This document shows positions 45,376-55,384 of a stretch of 64,000 nt of DNA, piece by piece. The stretch is from positions 26,683,851-26,747,850 of the forward strand of contig NC_079877.1 in assembly GCF_029227915.1 (NCBI RefSeq), read 5' to 3'. The notes under the pieces were generated by a model, which did not search any database, was not told where the DNA came from, and was given only the letters and a program-made list of their open reading frames with translations. The stretch's first letter is position 1. The number at the start of each line of letters is the position of its first letter. The stretch is from Hydractinia symbiolongicarpus. Taxonomy: Eukaryota > Cnidaria > Hydrozoa > Anthoathecata > Hydractiniidae. Made by a program: the position numbers and the translations under genes.

Positions 45376-45639
45376 TGTAAGTGTTTTAAAATTACTCTGT
45401 GATAGATATGGTTTCTGAAATATTCCACTTATAGACAGTGAAGTGGTATAAACAATACGGTTCCTTTTATTGTGACCTAGTTTTTAAGTAAATTTAGGCT
45501 AAAGATAAAGAACACTTCAAGACTGATCCTCTGTTAGGTATACCTCGCATGTTATGGTATAATAACAATTAGCGATTTTTTCCGCTCGATTTAGGTTAAG
45601 AAAGAAGGTTCTTACACAGCAATAAAACGCTAAATTCAA

Positions 45640-45870
45640 TTTTTTAACTATTTTTAAAGATTTTTCAGTTCAAAGTTAATAAGAAAAACTTTAGCAAAAA
45701 ATAGCAGATCCAGTTTCAGCCAAATTATAGACGTTCTTATAAGTAAGGTAAATGGTTTTGACACAACATTCTCGGAATAAATTCCGAATTTATATTTATT
45801 GAACAAAAAAACAATCTTCTTTTTATTGTAATTTGATTTGTTAATTTTAATTAAAAGGTGGAATTAAAAT
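45640..45870. repeat. Repeat R, left half of the filled target locus
   Basis: Matches about 18990-19231 (for example ATTCCGAATTTATA and TTTGTTAATTTTA) up to AAAAGGTGG, ending in the 8-bp direct repeat ATTAAAAT (45863-45870) that abuts the transposon. Confidence 0.7.
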
Positions 45871-45891
45871 GGTAAAATCTAAAAGTTCACA

Positions 45892-46005
45892 CGAGTAGCA
45901 CCACGAGTGACCACGAGTGACCACGAGTGACCACAACTGACCACGAGTAACACCACGAGTGACCACGAATGACCACGAGTGACCACGAATGACCACAAGT
46001 GACTG
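45892..46005. repeat. Left TIR minisatellite, 10-bp unit GACCACGAGT
   Basis: About 11 units with variants (CAACTGACCA, CACGAATGAC) and an occasional 13-bp unit with AACACCACGAGT. Inverse counterpart of 53478-53855. It produces spurious open frames rich in RGHSWSLVV. Confidence 0.92.
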
Positions 46006-46269
46006 CGAGACTGTAAGGTACGGTAATGACTACGGACAGCAAAAAATATGGTAACAAACAACTTTGTAAAAGAAGTTGTGTTTTTTTAATAAACAATTAA
46101 ATACAAGAAAAGTTTTAAAACATAGAACCATAAAGAACAAAATTAGCAAAATGAATATAGGTTGTACTAAAATAATATGTCCAAGAGGAAACTTAAGAGC
46201 ACATTTCCGTGTCACGTTGATTGACTCCTCCACAAAATGTGCTGTTGTACAAAATATTGATAAGTGTTA

Positions 46270-46905
46270 ATTATAAAACCTGCTTGTTGTATTCCTTCAA
46301 TTTGGAACGACGTCATACGTGACTGAATGTCTGACTGTAGCATTAGCTGCCCCTGAAATAGCGGGTTCTTTCTTGTAACGTTATCCATATTAAGATGGTA
46401 GTATGTGTACTGAAAATCAGTTGAAAATCGTAAACTGCCATCTCCATTTTTCCCTATAATAGGTCTATTTTTATGTCTGAGTATAACATTGTTAGGGTAG
46501 GCTCGATATCTATCAGCATTATTGTCCACAGCCACAACACTTAGTGACGTTTTTCGGAAGAAAAAAGAGCTTATAGTGGTATGGACCAAGTCACATCCGA
46601 TGGTAACCAAGAAGATGGCATAATAGGTGGTGCAAATGAAGGCGGGAACAAGACAGAGCTTGGCTGCAACGGCTGGTACATTGTAGGAGGTTGTGGTTGA
46701 GCAACTGCTTGGTACATTGTAGGAGGTTGTGACTGAACAACTTGTTGATGCGAAGAAGTGGGCTGCAAATGGTATGTAGACAGAGATGTTACCGCTGATG
46801 GATGAGGAACAGCACTTGTATTGGTAGATTGTGGAGGTGACACTTTTCTAGAAGCTTTTTACCTGTTTCTTTTCGCTATCTCGTTTTTCTTACATTCAAC
46901 CAAGA
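46270..46905 (-). pseudogene. Decayed transposon gene, C-terminal part (Pro/Gln-rich linker and CxGC/YYH domain)
   Basis: Minus strand, from about 46905: ESWLNVRKTR, frame breaks, then a Pro/Gln-rich stretch with a twofold QPPTMYQ repeat (46843-46574). Next, in another frame, LPKNVTKCCGCGQ, and after one more frame change YRAYPNNVILRHKNRP (46489-46442), FSTDFQYTYYHLNM and TRKNPLFQGQL. The CxGC, P-x-x-V/I-L-x-H-K and YYH pattern resembles uncharacterised, lineage-expanded proteins I recall from cnidarian genomes; the function is unknown. At least two frameshifts make it non-functional. It is interrupted upstream by the LINE at 46910-49217 and resumes at 49218-49500. Confidence 0.5.
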
Positions 46906-46909
46906 TTCA

Positions 46910-49217
46910 AATATATTCGATCTGAAAAAATATTTAATTAGCAAAAGTTCATAGAAGATATTTCTCGTGTACCTTTCAGTGTAATTTATGCAGTAGATGT
47001 TCCTAACATCCAACTTGACATTTTCAATGATCTATTTAAATCATGTTTAAATGAACATGTACCATTGCACCGTGGATGCAAGACAATTCGATACAAACCA
47101 TGATCAAAGAAAGAAACGAACTACGTCATAAAGCACACCGTACTTCAGATCCCAGTTATTGGGATAAGTATCGAGAGCTAAGAAATTTATCAAAGAAAAA
47201 AATTCGAGGTGCTAAAATTAACTTTTTTAGAAAGTTGTTATCCTCAAATAAGTCAAAAGAAGTTTGGAAAGTTATTAAATCGGTTTTAAATCCCCTGCAA
47301 ACCGTATCCAAAGTAAACCTGAAGACTTGAATAGACATTTTGTGACAACTGCTGAGCGTACCACTGGTAAAGAAGCTATATCACCCACAGAAACATTATC
47401 ATTCATTGACAATGTTGAAACTGACAATGACACTTTTTCTCTAAAATATACAACCATGCCCAAATATACAAAATTATCACATCATTACGTAATGACATAT
47501 CTACTGGTCCCGATCAAATTCCAGTAAAGTATTTAAAAATAGCTGCTGAGTATATTTCTTCTCCACTCACGCACATTATCAACAATTGCATAAAACAAAA
47601 TCTTTTTCCAGCACTTTGGAAGTCGGCTCGAATAAAACCAGTCAATAAAATCCAAAATCCAACCAGCTTGTCAGATTATCGCCCTATTTCGATATTACCT
47701 TGTCTATCAAAGATCTATGAAAAAATTGTACTAAAAAAACTTTTGTCTTTCATTGAAGGTAATGCTATTTATAAAGAGACTATAAGTGGATTTAGAAAAG
47801 GTCATAGTACTTGTACTGCTTTACTCAAACTCAGAGATGATATCAAAAAAGCGATGAAAGCAGGTGAAGTAACACTATTGGTCATGGTTGACTTTTCAAA
47901 GGCATTTGACACCATATGCCATAATACATTGATTAAAAAAATGAAAGATATGGGATTCTCCAAACAATTTCTTTACTGGACATTGTCATATTTGACAAAT
48001 CGAAGACAATTTGTGCAAGTCGAGATCAACCAATCAGAAAAATTACTCGTTAAGACCGGAGTGCCACAAGGATCCATTTTAGGACCAGTCCTCTTCAACC
48101 TTTATGTAAACGACTTGCAAAACATAATTAACAATGCCACGATTCAATACGCCGATGACACCACGATCTATATATCCTATCGTCCAGCTAATATAACCGA
48201 GGCTGAAAGTGAGATCAATACACATCTTCAGGATTTATCGATATGATCCACAACAAATTTGCTGTGTTAATTCTGCCAAAACTAAATACATGATGTGTTC
48301 ATCGAGTAGATTGTCGGCATTGCACAATTTAGATGAATATTCATCTAACATATTGTTCAACAATTCAACTTTACAAAGAACACGAACTTCAAATCTTCTT
48401 GGAATTACAATTGACGAACACCTTACAAGGGAGAGCCACCTAAACAATATAATTTCATCATGCTACGGGACTTTGTCATGCCTACGTAAACTGAAAAACT
48501 ACACTCATTTTGCTCTTCGAAAACAGCTGGTTGAGAGCTTAGTCATGTCAAAAATCGATTTCAACGACTATGTATATACACCTTCTGATAAACAGCTGAA
48601 AAAACTACAGCGTATTCAAGTAGCATGCGGGTTTGTTTTTGGTAGATTTTGCAAATTGGAAGATATTATTAAATTAAAATGGTTACCAATTACAGAACGT
48701 AGAAATTTTAACTTGTTAAAAATTACATTTAAGGCGTTAAACTCAGTATACTGGCCTTCTACATGTCATTTAGATGTTAAAGTGCTCACAAGAACATTGC
48801 GGAACTCTGATACCCGTGTTAAACCATCCGTTGTATCAGGAACTTTCCAAGATTTTGCTAGTACGTTGTTCAATGAGCTTCCATCAAAACTAAAAAACGA
48901 AAACGTTTATTCCACCTTACTAAAAAACGAAAACGTTTATTCCACCTTCAGCAAGAACGTTAAAGGCTACTTGTTAGATGTTGCAATGGCAAGATCCCTT
49001 GCGGGAAACTGATGTTTTATTTATTTATTCATTTATTTATTTTTTTCTTTGCATATTTTCTCCATTCCCGTGTGTTACTCAATTTCTTTTAATAATATTT
49101 TATCATTTACTTGTACTTTATCTGTAATATATTTCTTATTAATTTTTATTGGGATGAAGAGCCATTTTATTGTAAATGGATAAGCCCTGAAAATATATTT
49201 TACTTACTTACTTCTTA
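46910..49217 (+). mobile_element. 5'-truncated, frameshifted CR1/L2-type LINE
   Basis: Starts inside the linker between endonuclease and RT (KFIEDISRVPFSVIYAV) and has no endonuclease domain. RT is spread over at least four frames: 47076-47330, 47327-47527 and following, 47668-48246, 48209-49012. Motifs seen: SDYRPISILPCLSKIYE, MVDFSKAFD (motif A), GVPQGSILGP and YADD (motif C), then thumb and connection sequence to the stop at 49010-49012. The 3' end carries TTTATTTATTCATTTATT and a terminal TTACTTACTTACTT, a short tandem tail as usual for this clade. 5' truncation and frameshifts make it a dead copy. It interrupts the minus-strand transposon gene. Confidence 0.85.
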
Positions 49218-49500
49218 GGTCCCATTTCCTTGTTGTTGTTTTTTTTGAAGCTTCTACTGCTTTTGTGACGTTTACCACTGTACCCCGTCTTTTACGTTTT
49301 GCTCTGAGATTTTTCAACAGCTCTACGATGTAAATGAAAGATATGTTCAACTCAGCAATTACTGCAAGTGTGTGGTAGCAAAAGTCATATATGACATATG
49401 TTTCACAATCAAACGTTTGGCTTTTGTAAAAAATCCTCTAACCACATGATCAGGCAAGTCAAATTCGGTGAAAGGAAAGTCTTCTGCTTCAAATGAAAGC
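49218..49500 (-). pseudogene. Decayed transposon gene, upstream part
   Basis: Minus strand: FEAEDFPFTEFDLPDHVVRG then FFTKAKRLIVKHMSYMTF, a frame change, and ELLKNLRAKRKRRGTVVNVT with AVEASKKTTTRKW running into the LINE 3' end. The basic RAKRKRR segment suggests nuclear or nucleic-acid-binding character. I take it as the continuation of the gene at 46270-46905, split by the LINE at 46910-49217; no domain is recognised. Confidence 0.4.
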
Positions 49501-49563
49501 ATCCATCCATGCATCCATCACCTCCTCAACTTCAATCTTCACAAAAATCACAAAAAAGTAAAG

Positions 49564-50715
49564 ATGGCGCTGCGGTGTACGGACGTGTTCCGCCACCTCT
49601 TATTACTTGTTGTTATATTTTCTGTGAAAAGGCCTACTTTTACATCAGCTGGACCTGCAATTTATGATATTATGGATACAAATACTGGTTTTACTATGGA
49701 ATCGTTTGATTTCGTGCAAGATTGTTATTACAGTTCATCTTTGTGGGTTTATAAACAGAATCACATTTATAAACTTAATCTTGATCTCAGAGAAACGACT
49801 TGGTTACTTTTAATACTTGCCGGGGACGTTGAAATCTGTCCGGGTCCTAATTGTGGCGCTTGCTTGAATAATATAAAGCATAACAAACAAAAGGTAACAT
49901 GTATTGGATGTACTCAATTTTTTCACAAAAATTGTATCAACATAAAAGATTTTATCACAACATCTCTTTGCACTCAATGCAGACTCAACCACGACGGGGG
50001 TCGAACTGAAAATGACACTATTAACTCCTTTTCAGAAAAGCGTGGTTTCAAACTTCTTCATCTGAACGTCAATGGCTTGTTTGGAAAAATTGACCAAATC
50101 CGGGACATGTTATTCAGTACTAGAAAAAACATTCACATATTTGGAATAACTGAATCTCATCTAACTGAAATAATTCCGGATTCACTAGTTTCAATTGAAG
50201 GATACCGTACTGAAAGGAAAGATCGAAAAACAGGAATTGGTGGTGGTGTTATTGTTTACATTAGAGACGATCTCAAATGGCAACGTAGATTTGACTTGGA
50301 GAGTGATATCGAATCCATAGTTGTAGAAATCTTTGTAGAAAAGTCCAAATCTTTTATCGTTTGTGTCATGTACCGACCCCCGGATAGTTCATTACATGGT
50401 ACAAAAAATTTCGAAACTTGTTTTAACGACTTTTTGACAATTAGCTCAACGGAAGATAAAGAAACTTTACTACTGGGAGATCTTAATATAGATTATAATA
50501 AACGCAGTGATCATAAACAATTAAAAGACCTATTTGTTATTGTGGGTCTCAACCAACTCATCAAACAGTTCACTAGAGAAACGGAAAGTTCAAAAACGAT
50601 TGATGTAATTTTTACCTCGCATCAAAACAATGTCAAAGAAACAATAGTTCTACCATTAGGGATCAGTGATCATGACTTAATTGGTGTAAACAGAAAAATA
50701 AATGTCAATCGCTGA
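49564..50715 (+). CDS. LINE ORF, N-terminal part: 2A-like motif, PHD finger, APE-type endonuclease
   Basis: 383 aa from the first ATG of the frame (AAG ATG G context). Hydrophobic N-terminus (HLLLLVVIF), then LILAGDVEICPGP at 83-95, which resembles a 2A peptide (DxExNPGP) with Asn replaced by Cys. A PHD-type Cys4-His-Cys3 finger follows: C97, C100, C113, C116, H121, C124, C136, C139. The apurinic endonuclease-like domain spans about 163-378 with N168/N170, E197 (ITES), YRPP, D306 and N308 (GDLN), and SDH (368-370), so its catalytic set looks complete. In LINEs this nuclease nicks the target DNA for target-primed reverse transcription. The frame ends at 50713-50715, overlapping the RT frame by 14 bp. 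Confidence 0.88.
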   Translation: MALRCTDVFRHLLLLVVIFSVKRPTFTSAGPAIYDIMDTNTGFTMESFDFVQDCYYSSSLWVYKQNHIYKLNLDLRETTWLLLILAGDVEICPGPNCGACLNNIKHNKQKVTCIGCTQFFHKNCINIKDFITTSLCTQCRLNHDGGRTENDTINSFSEKRGFKLLHLNVNGLFGKIDQIRDMLFSTRKNIHIFGITESHLTEIIPDSLVSIEGYRTERKDRKTGIGGGVIVYIRDDLKWQRRFDLESDIESIVVEIFVEKSKSFIVCVMYRPPDSSLHGTKNFETCFNDFLTISSTEDKETLLLGDLNIDYNKRSDHKQLKDLFVIVGLNQLIKQFTRETESSKTIDVIFTSHQNNVKETIVLPLGISDHDLIGVNRKINVNR

Positions 50716-52765
50716 TTGGGATTCTATTATCTTTAAAGATACCATGAATGAAAGCTGGGATGCATTTAAATCAAGAATCCTCGAAATCATTAATATTCAT
50801 GTTCCACTCAAAGAAATATCTATTCGAGGAAAGTCGTGTCCGTGGCTCTCTGGTGAAATTAAAACAAAAATGAGAGAAAGGGACCATTTTTTGAGAAAAG
50901 CAAGGAAATATAACAACAGTTTTGACTGGGAAAGCTATAAAAGAATCCGTAATAAAGTCACCACTCTTATACGTCAAAGTAAAAAGAAATATCACCAAAA
51001 CATTTTTACTGAAAACGTAAATGATTCTAAAACATTTTGGAATGAGATTAAAAAGGTTTACCCGGTTAAACCAAAAAAAGGTGTTAGTAATGTTATCGAT
51101 GTTGATGGATGCTTAATAAGTAATAAATCGAGGATAGCTGGTTGTTTCTGTAAATTTTTCTCAAGTATCGGTTCCAAACTTGCGAATACTATTACTTCCA
51201 TTGGTGATCGGAGATGGATGTATTATGAGTCGAGCAAGCTTTCCCTTAACAAGAATATGTCAGTGTTCAAATTTAATGCAGTTACTCCTGATTTACTTAA
51301 AAAACGACTAAAGAAACTGAAAGTGTCAAAAGGTGCCGGTCCGGATGGAATACCGCCTCGTCTCATAAAGGATTGCGCCGATGAAATTGTACTTCCATTA
51401 TGCTACCTAATTAACTTTAGTCTTCGGTCTCATACGTTTCCATCGGCTGAAAAAGTAGCACGCGTGACTCCAGTATACAAATCGGACGATAAATCAAAAC
51501 TTGATAACTATCGACCAATTTCCGCGCTAAATGTATTCTCGAAGATTATTGAACAAATTGTACATCACCAACTGTACAATTATCTAGAAGAAAACAACCT
51601 TCTTCAATGCCAACAATTCGGATTTCGTAAACAGCGATCTACGCAACAAGCGGTGTCATTGTTTGTCGAAACTATTCGCAAAAATGCAGATAAAGGAGAA
51701 TGCACTGGGGCGATTTATCTCGACTTGCGAAAAGCCTTCGACACTGTGAACCACTCGCGGCTTTTACACAAGCTCCAACTTCATGGCATCCATGATATCG
51801 AGTTGCAGTGGTTCGAAGATTATTTATTCAATCGTACCCAATATGTCACATACGATAACATAAATTCATCACCTCAACAGATTACTTGTGGTGTACCCCA
51901 GGGTTCAACCCTGGGTCCATTACTATTCCTTCTACTCGTTAACGACTTACACCAATTACTAAGTAAATCGAAAGTACTTTTGTATGCCGATGACACTGTT
52001 GTATATTACTCATCAAAATCGAGCAAAGAAGTTGAATCTGTTCTTAATAACGAAGTCCAACGTATTGCAGACTGGATGAATGAAAACTGTTTAATAATAA
52101 ATCTTAAAAAGGGAAAGACTGAGTTTGTCATGTATGGAGCTCATCAAAACCTACGTAAACAGGAAGCATGTACCATCAAGATAAATGCTACGTCCATTAA
52201 CAAAGAAGATAATTATATCTATCTGGGGGTTAATCTGGACAACCATCTGACACTACAGGAACATCTCAACACAACGTACAAAAAGGCATCTGGAAAGCTC
52301 AAATTACTCAAAAGTATTCGATATCTTTTGACAGCTGACATAGTAAAATCGGTTTATAATACTGTTATCCTGCCGAATTTACTTTATTGTTATCCAATAA
52401 TGCTGTCTTTATCGAGAACCCAGGAAGACAAGCTACAATATTTACACAATCGAGCGTTTAAAATTTGTGGTGGTACCCATCAATGGGATTCTATTGCAAC
52501 AATTAAGAAACAAAGAGCTGCGGTTGAAGTTTTCAAAAGCATCAATGGCATCACTGAAAACCACTTCAATTTCGAGCAAATCAACCACACAATGAATACT
52601 CGAAGAAATCAATCAAACATCAAACTTGGCCATCTTAGGACTGAATTCGCAAGAAAATCTTTCGGTCATCAAGGTGGTATGATTTTTAACGAATTACCAA
52701 CTGTACTGCAGAAAGAATCATCATTGTTTTTATTTAAAAAAAGCATTAGGGTTATTAAATTTTAA
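50702..52765 (+). CDS. LINE ORF, C-terminal part: reverse transcriptase
   Basis: 687 aa without internal stops. Begins in the linker after the endonuclease (HVPLKEISIRGKSCPWLS). RT motifs: KVSKGAGPDGIPPRL (208-221), DNYRPISALNVFSKIIE (268-284), QQFGFRKQRST, motif A LDLRKAFD (340-347), GVPQGSTLGP (397-406) and YADD (428-431). The thumb and a C-terminal helical region follow, ending in LFLFKKSIRVIKF as in other L2-like elements. The catalytic aspartates D341, D430 and D431 are present. The ATG at 50702 is probably incidental: the family normally reads endonuclease and RT as one frame, and the SDH-to-RT linker is shorter than I expect, so a small deletion likely split the frame. Confidence 0.88.
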   Translation: MSIADWDSIIFKDTMNESWDAFKSRILEIINIHVPLKEISIRGKSCPWLSGEIKTKMRERDHFLRKARKYNNSFDWESYKRIRNKVTTLIRQSKKKYHQNIFTENVNDSKTFWNEIKKVYPVKPKKGVSNVIDVDGCLISNKSRIAGCFCKFFSSIGSKLANTITSIGDRRWMYYESSKLSLNKNMSVFKFNAVTPDLLKKRLKKLKVSKGAGPDGIPPRLIKDCADEIVLPLCYLINFSLRSHTFPSAEKVARVTPVYKSDDKSKLDNYRPISALNVFSKIIEQIVHHQLYNYLEENNLLQCQQFGFRKQRSTQQAVSLFVETIRKNADKGECTGAIYLDLRKAFDTVNHSRLLHKLQLHGIHDIELQWFEDYLFNRTQYVTYDNINSSPQQITCGVPQGSTLGPLLFLLLVNDLHQLLSKSKVLLYADDTVVYYSSKSSKEVESVLNNEVQRIADWMNENCLIINLKKGKTEFVMYGAHQNLRKQEACTIKINATSINKEDNYIYLGVNLDNHLTLQEHLNTTYKKASGKLKLLKSIRYLLTADIVKSVYNTVILPNLLYCYPIMLSLSRTQEDKLQYLHNRAFKICGGTHQWDSIATIKKQRAAVEVFKSINGITENHFNFEQINHTMNTRRNQSNIKLGHLRTEFARKSFGHQGGMIFNELPTVLQKESSLFLFKKSIRVIKF

Positions 52766-53085
52766 ATTTTACTTTTGTTCCCACACAGCGTCGCGTCTAA
52801 TTACCTCTGCGCACTTAGATTTCCTTTCCATCAGTTTTGTATTTCCTCTTATGTCTTTTTCAGTGTGTTGTCGTAACTATCTATCCCAGCACATTCGCCT
52901 ATTCTACTATCTTGTATATTTCATTTTTTGTCTTATAGATAATACATTTTTTTTATCATTTTTAAAATTTTTAACATTATTTATTATATACTTGTATATA
53001 CAGGAACCTTATTGATACCAGGATTGTCTTTATGAACCCTGATTAGGACACCTGTAAATAAATATGAATAATAATAATAATAATA

Positions 53086-53477
53086 ATTTTTTTTTCTTTC
53101 ATTTTTTCTTTTATCCATTATGAAAATCGCTACGTATACGATTATTTTTAGTTACTACGATTATTATTACTTACTACGATTATTACAACTATGTTAACCA
53201 ACTACAAAACTCAAATCTACTTCTTTAAATCTACTTTATTGTTAAAATTGAGATTAAAACGTTTTACAACAGGTACGATTGAACATTTTTTTGTTCGAAA
53301 GTGGATGGCTTCCACATGCTTCATACTCTTCAGTTTTGGTTGGGGTTTTTGAATTTTCAAAAAACTATACGGTTTCCACATGCTTTTCTTTTGTACACAC
53401 AGCAGAATTCTATTACATCTCACCAGGTCACTTGGTCCCTCAGTATCGTTTGAAATATTTTCATCTTTTCGTACCCT
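53086..53477. other. Transposon interior between LINE tail and right TIR
   Basis: No clear domain. A minus-strand open frame (53492-53217) has a short internal repeat (AAGCATGTGGAA twice), but its quality as a gene is doubtful. It may be the first exon region of the decayed transposon gene. Confidence 0.35.
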
Positions 53478-53855
53478 GTCACTTGCAGTCACTTGTAGTC
53501 CTCCGTTGTCACTTGTAGTCCTCCGTTGTCACTTGTAGTCCTCCGTTGTCACTTGTAGTCCTCCGTTGTCACTTGTGGTCACCCGTGGTCACTCGTGGTC
53601 ACTCGTGGTCACTCGTGATGACTCGTGGTCACTCGTGGTCACTCGTGATGACTCGTGGTCACTCGTGATGACTCGTGGTCACTCGTGATGACTCGTGGTC
53701 ACTCGTGATGACTCGTGGTCACTCGTGATCACTCGTGGTCACTCGTGATCACTCGTTGTCACTCGTGGTCACTCGTAGTCACTCGTGGTGTTACTCGTGG
53801 TCACTCGTGGTCACTCGTAGTCACTCGTGGTGTTACTCGTGGTGCTACTCGTGTG
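53478..53855. repeat. Right TIR minisatellite, 10-bp unit ACTCGTGGTC
   Basis: About 36 units. The inner part is a 19-20 bp higher-order form (CACTTGTAGTCCTCCGTTGT), then ACTCGTGGTC alternating with ACTCGTGATG, and at the outer edge GTGTTACTCGTG variants that match the left array. It is over three times longer than the left array. Confidence 0.93.
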
Positions 53856-53872
53856 GATTTTTAGACTTGACC

Positions 53873-54003
53873 GATTAAAATAGTTAACAAACAAAAAAAC
53901 GCACTTACAAAAACTTCCTAAAATTTAATTTATTCCTCTCTCCTTTTATATCATAAATTTCGTTCTTGTTAATAATTTCTTTTAAAATGCGCCAATAATT
54001 AAA
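53873..54003. repeat. Repeat R, right half of the filled target locus
   Basis: After the direct repeat ATTAAAAT (53874-53881) the sequence TAGTTAACAAACAAA onward matches 19238-19345, including GCACTTACAAAA and TTTCTTTTAAAATGCGC. Confidence 0.7.
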
Positions 54004-55384
54004 ACATCGCCTACTAAAACTATCATGTTCAAGAAATGATAAACTTTCCACAGTAATATGAATACTGAACAAAAAAACCGAAATATTTATTTATTTATTT
54101 ATTTATTATTTATTCACAAATATTTATACAGGATAAAAAACTTCAGTTTCTAAATACATATTTACAAAATATTATATATAAAGAAACTGTTATCGGTGTT
54201 TGACCTGTTATAAGATTAAAAATAAAACATAAACAGCATAAAGGTAGAAAAGACTAAAATGGTAAATTAAAGGGTAAAATAGGTAAGAATACTGAAAAAA
54301 CATTACGAATAAGATCTGGAAAAAGACAGTGAATTGTGGAAATTAACTCCAGATAAACTTGGGAAAAATTAAGTTATGACAAACATAAGATAAAAGATAA
54401 AAGTCTGTTCAGCATACATAGAAATTGAGATAAAATAGTGTTAAAATAAGATCAGAATAATTATTTTAGAAGTGATTTTCGGTCTGTTAAAGATAAATTA
54501 TTAAGTTATATAGCACCAACATAATAAGAACCAGATCTCTAATATCTTCAATAATGTATCTAGCTGCTTTATTAGTGCTAAAGTGTTAGCTAGCTAGCAT
54601 AAAAACAGTACCATATGGCTAGCATAAATCTAGCTACAATGCTAATAAAATTAATTCTAAACTGAGAAAAAACTACTAATGTAGCTAGCATAAAATCAGG
54701 TACATAGGTAGCATAGAAAATCTTTTTGGACAATTTTTCTGACAAGCTAGCTAGCTAATGCACTACACAGTGAGTGAGATAATTCTACTCTGTAAGAATG
54801 TCCCATCACATAGCTTGATCTAGCTACAATTGTGCACAAAATTAGTTGGCTCTGGCAATTTTATACATAAAAAACCATGAACAAAAAAGTTAGCAAACGA
54901 ACATAGTTATAGTTATATATTCGGTTAATAGTATGTTCCGTCCCCACTGATGATCAATGTTTATATAGAGGTTTGCGTGGTCATGTGTAATTATTAAGCT
55001 GCTTAGCCACAAAGGGCACATCTTAACATAAAATATAAAGGGGGAGTGGGGAGCCATATAGTTGTGGACGGTTGTAGCTATATATATTGTAGGCACGTCA
55101 GGAAATCAAATTCTTTAACCCTACACCAGTGTGGGTTAAGTTACAGAAACGGAAATTATATCAATATAAATATATATATTGGTAAACCTTTTCAACATGT
55201 TCATTCGTTATAGCTGAGGCGACTTATATTCTGAAAAGCAATTTTGCAACAAAATGTATTACACCTAATGGACGTCACGACCAATTTTTGATCTTTTCCC
55301 CATAAAATAAAGCAATGTTACAAGATTCTTGTTGCTGTGCCAGGGTAAAAACTAGTTATAAACTTATTTTTGTTTTTCCTTGAA
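54004..55384. other. Intergenic sequence
   Basis: AT-rich, with a short ATTT tract (54080-54110) and many CTAGCTAG motifs (54590-54770). No gene recognised. Confidence 0.5.

Larger units (their letters stand above)
49501..53085 (+). mobile_element. Nearly complete CR1/L2-type LINE
   Basis: Contains a short 5' region, a PHD-endonuclease frame (49564-50715), an RT frame (50702-52765) and a ~300 bp 3' region ending in ATGAATAATAATAATAATAA. The single coding unit expected for the clade is split by a frame change at 50702-50715. The 5' limit is uncertain: sequence before about 49500 belongs to the interrupted minus-strand gene. Codon use and frame integrity are much better than in the LINE at 46910-49217, so this insertion is younger. 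Confidence 0.85.
45871..53872. mobile_element. DNA transposon with minisatellite-rich terminal inverted repeats, host to two LINEs
   Basis: The two ends are inverted copies. Left, GGTAAAATCTAAAAG then TTCACACGAGTAGCACC; right, on the other strand, GGTCAAGTCTAAAAA then TCCACACGAGTAGCACC. Both continue into 10-bp tandem repeats. ATTAAAAT flanks both sides (45863-45870 and 53874-53881, with one extra G at the right), and the empty paralogous site at 19230 has the merged length. An 8-bp target duplication is used by hAT, P, Zisupton and some other superfamilies; I cannot choose between them. After subtracting the LINEs about 2.1 kb remain, carrying a decayed minus-strand gene. No DDE or RNase H catalytic motif was recognised, so autonomy is unproven. 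Confidence 0.68.

Noticed and set aside
45879-46096. Frames with repeated RGHSWSLVV
   Set aside because: Translation of the 10-bp terminal minisatellite; no start context or homology.
49468-49563. Upstream extension of the LINE PHD-endonuclease frame
   Set aside because: It begins with GTG and overlaps the edge of the interrupted minus-strand gene. The first ATG with good context is 49564.
46910-53085. The two LINEs as a tandem pair of one family
   Set aside because: Their RT proteins differ widely (MVDFSKAFD versus LDLRKAFD regions, different 3' tails: TTACTTAC versus AATAAT), so they are separate families inserted independently.
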